Positions 52,756 to 61,403 of a stretch of DNA of 64,000 bases are shown here, one piece after another. Source of the DNA: Clostridia bacterium (GTDB lineage: Bacteria; Bacillota; Clostridia; Lachnospirales; Lachnospiraceae). Below the pieces are notes generated by a model, which was not told where the DNA came from, did not search any database, and worked only from the letters and a program-made list of their open reading frames with translations. The stretch's first letter is position 1, and every line of letters begins with the position of its first letter. The stretch spans positions 186,001 through 250,000 of the forward strand of contig CAJTAT010000004.1 in NCBI GenBank assembly GCA_910574475.1, written 5' to 3'. The position numbers and the translations under genes were made by a program.

Positions 52756-53084
52756 GAAGCATATCTTGGTATAAGTTTGCAAAGTGGGGGCATAACTTTT
52801 CCTATTCAAAATATGGACTACGATAAGACTACGAATGAGGAAAGGAAAACTACGGATTTTACAGCTATCGTTAAGATAGTAGGGGGAAACGTTACAAAGT
52901 AGGAATTTTCAGAGACTATCGTTATCAAGTAGAGGTATCGTTAAAGGGTTTGAAATTTAGGAGTCAGTTGTTAAATTATGTAATAATCGTACTAAAGGTA
53001 CTGCGGTCAGCGTAAAAGGTGCTGGCTATTTTAATTTGACTAAAATTTTGATTGAATAAAGATATATATTTTTTGATATTGAAA
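52756..53084. repeat. Island left end with ACTACG and TATCGTTA repeats
   Basis: A gene-free stretch just inside the island. ACTACGA occurs at 52817 and 52828 (11-bp period), and ACTACGG near 52850. TATCGTTA occurs three times, at 52866, 52917 and 52936. The ACTACG pair matches the pair at 61218/61229 near the right edge and is a candidate arm site. The TATCGTTA boxes may bind an accessory protein. Confidence 0.5.
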
Positions 53085-53202
53085 TCGCCTAATGATTAAA
53101 TTTTCGCATAATTTAAGAATGAATTAGGCGAATTTGGGGCAAAATATTGATTATTGCCTAAAGAGGTGGTATAATTAGGCGAAAAGAGAGGAGCTAGGCG
53201 AA
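53085..53202 (+). promoter_or_regulatory. Fic promoter with five TTAGGCGAA-type boxes
   Basis: TTGATT (53147-53152), 17 bp, TATAAT (53170-53175). Boxes of TTAGGCGAA type occur at 53085 (inverted, TCGCCTAA), 53124, 53154 (inverted, TTGCCTAA), 53175 and 53194 (CTAGGCGAA, touching the start codon). They lie upstream of, inside and downstream of the promoter, as expected for autorepression. Confidence 0.7.
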
Positions 53203-54251
53203 TGCGGATTTTTAATTATGCTAATTTAAAAAATCACAGATGGGATTCGGAAATTCTTGGATTGGTAGCACAGATCCATGAGTTTAAAGGAAAACAGGAA
53301 TTATATCTTAAGCAGAAACCGGCCGCACTGGAAAAACTTGTTGAGATAGCAAAAATACAAAGTACTGAGGCTTCCAATAAAATTGAAGGTATTGTTACGA
53401 CAAGCACTAGACTTCAGCAGCTTGTTATGGAAAAGACGACACCAAGGAATAGAGATGAAGAAGAAATTATGGGGTATCGGGATGTTTTAAATACGATCCA
53501 TGAGAGCTATGAATATATCCCGATTCGTTCCTCTTATATTTTGCAGCTCCACCGGGATTTATATCAATATTCACAGAAGGATATAGGGGGAAAGTTTAAG
53601 AATACGCAGAATGTGATAGCCGAAAATCACCTGGATGGATCTCAGACAGTGCGATTTACTCCTTTGGCGCCTTATGAGACACCGGGGGCAATCGATTCCA
53701 TCTGCGATAATTTCAATCAGGCAATAGATGCCTGCATAGTGGACTCGCTGATATTGATTCCAATTTTCATCAATGATTTTCTATGCATCCACCCATTTAA
53801 TGACGGAAATGGCCGGATGTCGCGCCTGCTCACCACACTTCTTTTATATCGGTGCGGGTATGTTGTGGGGAGATATATCAGCTTGGAGAGTAAAATAGAA
53901 AGGACCAAGGAAAATTATTACGATGTATTGGAACAGTGCGGGAATGGCTGGCACGAGAATGAAAATGATCCGGCACCATTTATAAAATATATGCTTGGAA
54001 TTGTGCTGGCAGCTTATAGAGATTTTGAGACCCGGATCAGTCTTGTGGATGATAAACTGCCCGCAATAGAAATAGTCAGAAAAGCAGTTTGTGAAAAAAT
54101 CGGTAAATTTACGAAGAGCGAGATCATGGAACTTGTGCCGTCCCTGTCTAAGGCTTCCGTAGAAAATTCGTTGACACAGCTGATGAAGGATGGGGTTGTT
54201 GACAGGCATGGAAAAGGAAAAGCGACATTCTATACAAGGGCAGATGTGTAG
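53202..54251 (+). CDS. Fic-family AMP-transferase-type protein with C-terminal wHTH
   Basis: A 349-residue Fic protein that would transfer a nucleotide phosphate moiety to a target hydroxyl. The active site is HPFNDGNGRMSR near residue 206. An N-terminal inhibitory helix with S/TxxxEG (SNKIEG, near 58) keeps it in the self-restrained class. The last 65 residues form a winged-helix-like region (FTKSEIMELVPSLSKASVEN). With the five TTAGGCGAA-type boxes at its promoter, self-binding is likely. Ribosome site AGAGGAG. Confidence 0.88.
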   Translation: MRIFNYANLKNHRWDSEILGLVAQIHEFKGKQELYLKQKPAALEKLVEIAKIQSTEASNKIEGIVTTSTRLQQLVMEKTTPRNRDEEEIMGYRDVLNTIHESYEYIPIRSSYILQLHRDLYQYSQKDIGGKFKNTQNVIAENHLDGSQTVRFTPLAPYETPGAIDSICDNFNQAIDACIVDSLILIPIFINDFLCIHPFNDGNGRMSRLLTTLLLYRCGYVVGRYISLESKIERTKENYYDVLEQCGNGWHENENDPAPFIKYMLGIVLAAYRDFETRISLVDDKLPAIEIVRKAVCEKIGKFTKSEIMELVPSLSKASVENSLTQLMKDGVVDRHGKGKATFYTRADV

Positions 54252-54329
54252 AAAAATAACGAGTCCGTTTTTTAGGATACTTGGTGTAATAGACTGCTCT
54301 TATTAAAGGAGAGAAGGGAGACTGTTATA

Positions 54330-54734
54330 ATGAGAATCATTAATTTAGGACCTTGGGTTTTCTACATTGAGGGAAAGCCTCAGTTTGACGAGCATAAGGT
54401 GGGAAAGTGGATGTATTTTTTCAAGGATAAAGAGAGTGTGGCAGGGTTTTGCAAAGCCGCAGTGGAGCAGGAAATTGTTTTAGAGGCTAAGCATAGTGAT
54501 GCACCGGAGGGCGTTTCATGTTTTTATCTTGAATGTGATGATATGGAAAGTCATAAGAAGGTTATCCAATTTTTCTTGGACAATGATATGATACAGAAAA
54601 CCAAAACAGGTAAACTTTATAATATTTCATTTAAACTTGATGACCAAACAAGGGCTGGAGAGTACGGAGAAATGTTCCAAAGTCAAATTAAATTAGAACA
54701 ATTTCTTGACTTGTATACAGGAGAGTGGAAGTAG
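54330..54734 (+). CDS. Unknown protein, first gene of island cassette
   Basis: A 134-residue soluble protein that I do not recognise. It opens MRIINLGPWVFYIEGKPQFD, has a central FYLECDDMESHKKVIQFFL and ends FLDLYTGEWK. No catalytic motif stands out. It starts the run 54330-56268 (gaps of 12, overlap, 16 bp), so it is probably made with the DUF6508, glycosylase and nuclease proteins. Ribosome site AAAGGAG plus GAAGGGAG. Confidence 0.6.
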   Translation: MRIINLGPWVFYIEGKPQFDEHKVGKWMYFFKDKESVAGFCKAAVEQEIVLEAKHSDAPEGVSCFYLECDDMESHKKVIQFFLDNDMIQKTKTGKLYNISFKLDDQTRAGEYGEMFQSQIKLEQFLDLYTGEWK

Positions 54735-54746
54735 AGGTGTAAAAGA

Positions 54747-55127
54747 ATGGTCGGAGTTTATAAATTACTTACGGACTTCCTGCCGATGCTTGAAGAAGAT
54801 AAAATCGGAGATTGGGCGATTGACCGTGTAAATGATGGAACGCCGGAACACCCAAATTACTCAAGACTCGTCCAGGAGGTTGAGGATGCTATATATGATT
54901 TTGAGCAGATGCACCCGGAGTATGGACTGAACCGTTATAGTAGTATTTTGGAGGCTAACGGTATTGAGTGGGGGATGGATTCCATGTCTGCTAAAGATGT
55001 GTCCGTACTGGATGGTAAATGCGTCATGGCGATGATGATGGGTGCTGTTAGGGCGGAGCGGTTCTGTGACGGTGCGTTACTCGGATTTTTTAAGAAAGGT
55101 TGTATAAAAAATGGCTGGAACGGCTGA
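54747..55127 (+). CDS. DUF6508-family protein
   Basis: A 126-residue protein with YKLLTDFLPMLEEDKIGDW at the N-terminus and DGKCVMAMMMGAVRAERFCD near 90, which I recognise as DUF6508. Its function is unknown. It lies 12 bp after the previous gene, and its end overlaps the reading frame of the glycosylase gene, so the two are likely coupled. Confidence 0.7.
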   Translation: MVGVYKLLTDFLPMLEEDKIGDWAIDRVNDGTPEHPNYSRLVQEVEDAIYDFEQMHPEYGLNRYSSILEANGIEWGMDSMSAKDVSVLDGKCVMAMMMGAVRAERFCDGALLGFFKKGCIKNGWNG

Positions 55128-55823
55128 AGGAGATTGACGAGCCGGGATGCGTCCGTGTTCGCAGGGAGAGTGAGTACCTTTTCGTCATGCGAGACTATTT
55201 TGTTGAACATGGCATGAAATATGTTGAGACCATTGACAATAAAGTGACGGCTCGTAAGGCTAGCAAAACTTATGGCTTTTCGGAACATCTGCAGGCGATG
55301 GTGTATTCCCTTCTCAGCGCCCAGAGACCGTGGGCTGAGGTCGTGAAGCACTTGGACGAGATAGACGGTATTTTCTTTGGCTATGATGCGAAAAAGATAC
55401 TGGAACAGACCGATACATATTTTGTAGACCGCATCAGAGATATAAAATGTGGGAATAGGAACATACATGACCAGATGAAGTATCTGCCGGACAATATTGC
55501 GACACTACGTTCCATAGAAAAGGAATATGGGAGAGGCTCTGTGTTGGGAATATCTGCGGAATGTAGGTATTGACAGTGCAAAGCCGGATGTCCACTTGAG
55601 GAGATTCCTTGGCTCGGAACGGATGGGGACAGGCAACCACGAAACAGCAACGGTGTCGGAGGTCATTGATACCGTCAAGAGGTTGTCGAAAGAGAGTGGT
55701 CTTTCAATGGCTGCAATAGACAATATCATCTGGAGCTTCTGTTCCGAGCAGTATGGAGAAATCTGTGGTGCATCTCCGAAATGTACGGAATGCCCGGTAA
55801 AGCGTTACTGTCACAAAAAGTAA
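55100..55823 (+). pseudogene. Endonuclease III-like Fe-S DNA glycosylase with frameshift
   Basis: Two frames (55100-55573 and 55527-55823) together make one HhH-GPD-type glycosylase of about 240 residues. The first contains SEHLQAMVYSLLSAQRPWAE, the usual first core helices. The second has AKPDVHLRRFLG, holding the catalytic-aspartate region, and a C-terminal cluster motif CGASPKCTECPVKRYC (CX6CX2CX5C). The frame shifts by +1 near 55526. It may be a real inactivation, a sequencing error or programmed shifting. The start is unclear: TTG 55100 is the first in-frame start codon, and no ATG is well placed. Close resemblance to MutY/Nth is only at the fold level. Confidence 0.65.
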
Positions 55824-55839
55824 ACGAGGAGAAAAAAGA

Positions 55840-56268
55840 ATGAATACCAACAGCGAAAATCCGAAGGTGGGAAAGACTTTTCAGGAAATGGTCTGCAAAA
55901 GCGTGTCAGAATATTTTCAGACAGACTTTGATCTGGAGGTGGCAATCCCGGTAGGGTATCCTTCCAAGAACCATAAGTTTGACTGCGTTTCGGATGATAA
56001 GAAGATAGTGGTAGAGTGCAAGTGCTACACATGGACGGATACCGGGAATGTTCCGAGTGCGAAGTTGATGGGCATGAACGAGGCTCTGTTTTACATGAGT
56101 TATCTGCCGGAGGACACCACGAAAGTGTTATGTATAAAGGAAGCCGTACATCCCAAGAAACAGGAGACTTTGGCGGAATACTATGTCCGTATTGATGGAC
56201 ATCTGCTACGGGATGTGAAAGTTTTTGAAGTGGATGAGCAAGGCAGAATAAATGTTGTTAGAGGATAA
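55840..56268 (+). CDS. PD-(D/E)XK-type nuclease-like protein
   Basis: A 142-residue protein. The nuclease-like core is KFDCVSDDKKIVVECKCYTW (residues about 46-65): an aspartate, then E-C-K on the next strand, preceded by a helix with a possible first acidic residue (GKTFQEMV). Small size and lack of other domains fit single-domain Holliday-junction-resolvase or restriction-type folds. It is 16 bp after the glycosylase and is the last gene of the cassette, followed by a terminator. Confidence 0.65.
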   Translation: MNTNSENPKVGKTFQEMVCKSVSEYFQTDFDLEVAIPVGYPSKNHKFDCVSDDKKIVVECKCYTWTDTGNVPSAKLMGMNEALFYMSYLPEDTTKVLCIKEAVHPKKQETLAEYYVRIDGHLLRDVKVFEVDEQGRINVVRG

Positions 56269-56275
56269 CCAATAA

Positions 56276-56301
56276 AGCCGGGCAGAAATATCTGCTCGGC
56301 T
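56276..56301 (+). terminator. Terminator after nuclease cassette
   Basis: AGCCGGGCAGA/TCTGCTCGGCT, 11-bp stem with one G-T pair and loop AATA. The following U-run is poor (CTCTGTG), so termination may be partial. Confidence 0.5.
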
Positions 56302-56504
56302 CTCTGTGTGTAAAGGTATGTCATTCACAGGTAAAATCAGATAAACTCAATAAGTTCATCGAGAATCTACATTATCAAGCTTGAGAACCACCACTATATA
56401 TAGGGTTATGAATAGAAGAGATTGATACAGCACCTTGGCTTCCTTTAAACTGTGTTTCATGAAAGATTTTATCTTTCAAATACATTTTTAAGGAGGTTTT
56501 CTTT

Positions 56505-57861
56505 CTGTTTAAGAAAACAAGAGTAAGGCAGATTATAGAACTGCTTCAAAAGAATCTAAGTGACCGGGAGATTTCCACTGTTCTTGGTGTTTCCCGAAAT
56601 TCCGTTGCACGAATCAGACAAGCTTCTGATGGCTGCAACGCAGAGTGGGAGGAGCTTCTCATGATGACGGATGATGAATTATATCGTTTCTTACTAGCCA
56701 TATAGAACATAAACCAGGTGTTACACTTGAAGTTGACTGGTCGGGGCCAACAATGAATTATATTGACCCGGATAAGAACACACAGTGTACGGCATATCTT
56801 TTTGTTGCAACATTTCCGTATAGTCAGTATACATACGTTGAAGCTGCAGCGTCTATGAATCAGTCTGACTGGTTGTATTGTAATGTACATATGCTTGAAT
56901 TCTTTGAAGGTTCTCCTGTAAAGATTGTATGTGATAACCTGAAAACCGAAGTTATCGCTCATCCAAAACATGGAGAAATCGTCTTAAATGATGCGTATTT
57001 ATCTTTTGCTGAACATTATCAAATTGCAATCATGCCGGCTGAAGTCAGAAAACCCAAACAGAAACCAAGCGTGGAAGGCTTCGTAGGCAAGATTGCAAGA
57101 AAAATTATAGGTATGTTAAGACATGAAACATTTTATTCTCTGGAATCTTTGAATCGCGGCATAAGGAATGCTCTTACGAAGCTTAATTCCAAGGAATTTC
57201 AAAAGAGAAATGGCAGTAGAAAGATTCTTTTTAAAACCGAAGAGAAGCCAATGCTGAGGGCTTTGCCTTTGCTCCCTTTTGAGATATGTGAGTGGTCCTA
57301 TCACCATAAGGTGGGACCAAACTCTCATAATGGTTTGACAAAGGGTAATATTCTGTTCCCAGCGGCTATCTGAATCAATACGTTGATGTGAGATACAACA
57401 ATGCAATGATTTCTATTTATTCGTCACATAAACTCATTGCAGAACATAAACGTCTTCCTTCCGGACTCAAAAACGGCAAGAGAACAGAAGCATCGCCCCT
57501 TCCTTATCCACAATACACTCCCGAAACCGTAGAATCAACGATTGCAAAAGCCGAAGAGATTGGCACAAATACAACTACTGTGATAGGCAGGATTTATGAA
57601 AATGCAAAAATAAAAGAACAGGCTCTTATAGATGCCAGATCCGTTCTTGACATAGCAAGTATCTATGGAGAAAAAATACTGGAGGAAGCCTGCAGGAGGG
57701 CTTTAAAAGATTTCCATATGATTACATACAATACGCTGATTGCTTATATAAAGGATATCTCGAAAAGCAAAAAGAATAAACTGAACTCCGAGAACGGAAA
57801 GGAGCATAAACGTGGAATCGTACGAGGTGCAGATTATTACAGGAAGGATGGTAGAAAGTAA
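56505..57861 (+). pseudogene. istA transposase gene, start mutated, deleted and frameshifted
   Basis: The frame begins CTG (expected ATG) with LFKKTRVRQIIELLQKNL, an IstA helix-turn-helix, and stops at 56705 after about 66 codons. The rve catalytic domain continues at 56710-57373, keeping Asp (EVDWSG), Asp (VCDNLKT) and Glu (KPSVEG). A further break at 57373 leads to a 157-codon C-terminal piece (57388-57861). The DNA-binding linker is deleted. It cannot make a normal transposase. Confidence 0.8.
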
Positions 57862-58625
57862 TGAATATAGAGATCCGAAAACAATTAGCGGTATTGGAAC
57901 TGGGGGATCTGGCAGCTGTTATAGAAAATCAGGAGAAGGATGTGTCACTGGTGGATTTAAACTATAATGACAGATTAGAGCATCTTCTTACGGAACTTAT
58001 AACAGAAAGACAGAACCGTTTGATAGGACGACTTACAAAGAATGCGGAGTTAAAGTATCCAAATGCAAGTCTTGAAACCCTTGATTGTGAAGCAAGAGGA
58101 ATCAATAGGGATACGATTGTCAATCTGGCTTCCATGGGATTTGTAAGTGCTGCCACGAATCTGATTATTACAGGGGCGACAGGTGCTGGGAAGAAATATC
58201 TGTCATGTGTACTTGGAGTGGAGGCGTGTAAACAGACTTTGCGGACCTGTTATATCAGAATGCCTTATATGCTGGGGCATTTTCAAAATCACAAAGATAA
58301 TCTCAGAGAGCAGGTCCGGTATAGAAAAAGACTTGGAAATTACAAGGTTTTGATCATTGATGAATGGTTGAACTATAAAATTAACGAGAGGGAATCGAAG
58401 TTTATATATGAACTCATAGAACAGAGATACGGAAACAGTCCAACGATTTTTGTGGTGCAGTACGATGTGGAGGACTGGCATGAGAGACTGGGCGGAGGAA
58501 CACAAGCAGATTCGATCATGGATAGAATCATTCATAATTCTTATGCAAAACCAACAACAGATAACAATTTAAGAAAACTATATGATTCCCAAAAGGCAAA
58601 AGCTGTAATGGATTCCTTAAGATAA
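57861..58625 (+). CDS. istB: IstB-like ATPase of the IS21 element, altered Walker A
   Basis: A 254-residue AAA+ transposition helper that starts where istA ends (1-bp overlap). Walker A reads GATGAGKKYL where the family has GKT/S; the essential Thr/Ser is Lys. Walker B is LIIDEWLN and the C-terminal block IMDRIIHNSY is intact. ATP binding is likely impaired, so together with the broken istA the element is inactive. Confidence 0.88.
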   Translation: MNIEIRKQLAVLELGDLAAVIENQEKDVSLVDLNYNDRLEHLLTELITERQNRLIGRLTKNAELKYPNASLETLDCEARGINRDTIVNLASMGFVSAATNLIITGATGAGKKYLSCVLGVEACKQTLRTCYIRMPYMLGHFQNHKDNLREQVRYRKRLGNYKVLIIDEWLNYKINERESKFIYELIEQRYGNSPTIFVVQYDVEDWHERLGGGTQADSIMDRIIHNSYAKPTTDNNLRKLYDSQKAKAVMDSLR

Positions 58626-58767
58626 CATCATATATTTATGATAGCAATGGCATGGCTGCGGTAACAGTCATGCCATTTATAACAATACTACATATAGTGT
58701 TTAAAGTGGCTCTCAAGCATGAGAATTATATCAAAAACAAGGTGGCTCCCAAGCCTGATAATAATCA

Positions 58768-59907
58768 CTGGAACCGACGGATAAGCTGCCAGTGGGGAAA
58801 AAGCCATGCCTATCGTTACGGGAGCTGGAAAAGCAGATCGGGTATGATCTTGACACGCTTTCAGACCTGATGGGGAAGAATATAACCGTCGGGGAACTGG
58901 TGGAGCGCTATTTATGCACCAAGACAGGGGTAAAGCCGAATACGCTCGCCAATTACAATTTCGTGCAGAACCTTCTAAAGAAGGAAACTTTCAGTGAGAA
59001 AAAGATTTCACAGATTAAGACATCGGATGCCAAGATGTTTTTAATAAAGCTGCAGCAGGATGGGAAATGCTACAGCACCATCAAAACAGTCCGGGGAGTC
59101 CTCCGGCCGACATTCCAGATAGCGGTGGATGATGATGTGCTGCATAAGAACCCATTTGGCTTTGAACTGGCAACGGTGGTGGTGAATGACAGCGTGACAA
59201 GGGAGGCAGTCACCAAAGAGCAGATGAGGAAATTCCTCAAGTTCGTTCATGATGACAATGTCTACTGTAAATATTATGAAGTGGTCTATATTCTTTTCCA
59301 TACGGGGCTGCGGATTTCGGAGTTTTGCGGGCTGACTTTGCGGGATGTTGACCTGGAAAACAAAATCCTCAATATTGACCACCAACTCCAGCGGACTGCG
59401 AATATGAAGCTGGTGATTGAATCCACGAAGACAAATGCGGGAACGAGGAAGCTGCTCATGACGGAGGATGTTGCCGAATGTTTCCGGGGCATCATTGAGG
59501 ATAGGGAGCCGCCAAGGTTTGAAAAGGTGATTGACGGGTACAGCGGATTCCTTTTTGTGGATAAGGACTGCAACCCGTTGGTGGCGATGCATTGGGAACA
59601 CCGTTTTAACCATATGGTTAAGCGGTACAATGATATTTACCGGGTGCAGATGCCGAACATCACGCCTCATGTCTGCCGCCACACTTACTGCAGCAACATG
59701 GCGAAATCGGGCATGAACCCAAAGACCCTCCAGTACCTGATGGGGCATAGCGACATCGGGGTGACGCTGAATACATACACGCACCTTGGATTGGAGGATG
59801 CTGCGGATGAACTGAAGCGGATGGAGGATTTGGAGGTAGCGAGGAAGGAGCTGGAAAAGGCGAAGGGTGAAAAGCTAGTGTCACAAAAGATGTTTCGGGC
59901 AATTTAA
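58768..59907 (+). pseudogene. Island tyrosine-recombinase integrase, N-terminus cut off by the IS
   Basis: The frame from 58768 reads LEPTDKLPVGKKPCLSLREL with no start codon, directly abutting the IS end; GTG 58792 is the first available start. The SAM-like core-binding domain (NITVGELVERYLCTKTGVKP) and the whole catalytic domain follow: R (HTGLRISEFCGL), HVCRHTYCSNMAKSG (HxxR), and GHSDIGVTLNTYTHL (tyrosine). The missing part is the N-terminal arm-binding domain of about 60 residues. Arm binding, and so island excision, should be impaired. Confidence 0.8.
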
Positions 59908-60049
59908 GAGAAATGGTAAGGCGTCCTGCTTTGGCAGGGCGTTTTTGATGAAATAGTAAAGAGATATATTGTACATATCGGATAGAGGCTTTATAATAAG
60001 TGATTAGAAAGAGTTGTGAAAAATCGTGAAGGATAAGAAAGGATAATTT

Positions 60050-61099
60050 ATGCCCAAGTTAATTGATATACCTGAAGGAACGAATGTAATTGACGTTCGT
60101 AAAAAGGTGAATAAATTGCTTTCAAAAGCAAGAAATAGTGCAAAGCCAGGAAAATGTATTTTATGTGGAGAGGATAAAACCAGTTTTTGTAATTCGCATT
60201 CGGTTCCACAATTAGCACTTAAAAATATTGCTGAGAATGGGAAAGTATTACATGCATCAGTGTTGATGGGAATAGATGTTATAGATATTGAAAAAGGGGT
60301 AAATAACTCAGGTACATTTCATTTTATTTGTAATGAATGTGATGGGACTTTTTTTCAAGATTATGAGAATGAACAGAATTTAAAAGCAATGCCCACTGAT
60401 AAAATGCTTGCGGAAATTGCAGTAAAGAATATACTATTGCAATTAAGTAAACGAGGACAAGAAAAAGAGTTATATCGTGAATTGCAAAAAGAATTTCATG
60501 CTTATACTAATTTAGAGAATCTGGAAGGGATTAAGGAATTAGATATAAGAGATTATACAGAAGAACTATATTTCCATAAAGATATTGCTGATAAAAATGT
60601 TAGGGGTGGATATCAGATATTATATTGGTCTGTGTTACCATATAAAGTTCCTATTGCAATTCAAAGCGCTATTGCTTTGGCGAAAGATTTAGAAGGGAAT
60701 GAAGTTAATGATGTTTTTGATATGTCAGACACAGTGAGGATGCAGTTTATGCATTTGGTGATTTTGCCTTTGAAAGAAGAAAGCGTCATTTTAGCATTTT
60801 GTCATAAAAGAGATAAATCGTATAGAAAATTAAGGCATCAACTAAATAGTTCATCAAAACAGAAAGTTCTCCAGTTTTTGAATTATATTATATTTGCATA
60901 CGCAGAGAATTATTTTATTTCTAAAAAAATTCAATCAGATATAGAGTCGAATGAAAAGTTGATACAACTTGCTCAGGAAAATACAGGTTATCCCAATCTT
61001 GGATTTTTAGAACCGGACAACTTTTTTGGAATGAAGTATCAACCTATACAAATGGACGAAATTCCAAACTTCTTAGATGGAGATTGGGCGGTGGAATGA
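60050..61099 (+). CDS. Zinc-knuckle, HNH-like protein of unknown function
   Basis: A 349-residue protein not matched to a known family. Its N-terminus carries a split zinc knuckle: CILCGED, then a CNSHSVPQ histidine (residues about 37-55), and FICNECDGTFFQDYENE (about 100-116). Knuckles joined by an SHxxP loop occur in HNH-type nucleases and defence effectors, but an HNH core is not certain. The rest is helical with AT-rich codons, unlike the integrase. It sits between the integrase and the attachment edge, a usual place for cargo. Ribosome site AAGGATAA is weak. Confidence 0.6.
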   Translation: MPKLIDIPEGTNVIDVRKKVNKLLSKARNSAKPGKCILCGEDKTSFCNSHSVPQLALKNIAENGKVLHASVLMGIDVIDIEKGVNNSGTFHFICNECDGTFFQDYENEQNLKAMPTDKMLAEIAVKNILLQLSKRGQEKELYRELQKEFHAYTNLENLEGIKELDIRDYTEELYFHKDIADKNVRGGYQILYWSVLPYKVPIAIQSAIALAKDLEGNEVNDVFDMSDTVRMQFMHLVILPLKEESVILAFCHKRDKSYRKLRHQLNSSSKQKVLQFLNYIIFAYAENYFISKKIQSDIESNEKLIQLAQENTGYPNLGFLEPDNFFGMKYQPIQMDEIPNFLDGDWAVE

Positions 61100-61195
61100 A
61101 GAATTAGAACAGGGTATAACATTTAAAAACATTTTATCAATATTAGAACCGCTGCCACATTGTTTTGGAACATAGGTTTGTGATAAAATACCAGA

Positions 61196-61234
61196 GTAGT
61201 AAAAACCTTCAATTCTTACTACGTTTTTACTACG
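61196..61234. repeat. Paired ACTACG boxes at island right end
   Basis: TTACTACG at 61216-61223 and again at 61227-61234, an 11-bp period, about 155 bp before the right-hand GTCTGCCA. GTAGTAAAAA (61196-61205) is inverted to TTTTTACTAC (61224-61233). The same 11-bp ACTACG spacing occurs at the left end (52817/52828). Probable integrase arm sites. Confidence 0.55.
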
Positions 61235-61372
61235 ATTGACGGCTTCAACTTGCCACATTTTGCTCCGTTTTGCTCATTCTGTGATTTTTTTAACAATTTT
61301 CTTTGGAAAAATAAACCTCGCAAAACGTGCCAAAACACGGCAATTCAACGCATTTTAGGAGGAATTTTTATT

Positions 61373-61403
61373 ATGATAAAAATACTTTTCGTCTGCCACG
61401 GCA
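61373..61403 (+). other. Candidate attR at the phosphatase start
   Basis: The 31 bases from ATG 61373 are the right-hand copy of the duplicated phosphatase start, matching 52711-52741 at 27 positions. Shared 8-mer GTCTGCCA at 61391-61398 is a possible crossover core. The gene here is intact because the island carries its own 5' end, with TAGGAGG as ribosome site. Confidence 0.6.

Larger units (their letters stand above)
56366..58767 (+). mobile_element. Decayed IS21-family insertion sequence
   Basis: The istA-istB pair is bounded by imperfect inverted repeats: left TTATCAAGCTTGAGAACCAC (56372) and right GGTGGCTCCCAAGCCTGATA (58741); over 21 bases 18 match. A second inner right repeat (58706) matches at 17 of 21, as IS21 elements have multiple end repeats. 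The right end falls on CA at 58766-58767, directly where the island integrase frame resumes, so the IS lies in the integrase gene. The left boundary is approximate. Confidence 0.8.

Noticed and set aside
52866-52943. TATCGTTA repeats as a replication iteron array
   Set aside because: Only three copies with unequal spacing and no replication initiator gene nearby.
53085-53202. Possible CRISPR-like spacing of the TTAGGCGAA boxes
   Set aside because: Boxes are 8-9 bases, irregularly spaced and in both orientations, and sit on a promoter; this is an operator array, not CRISPR.
59041-59784. 247-codon minus-strand frame opposite the integrase
   Set aside because: It is antisense to conserved integrase motifs (HVCRHTY, GHSDIG) and has no ribosome site.
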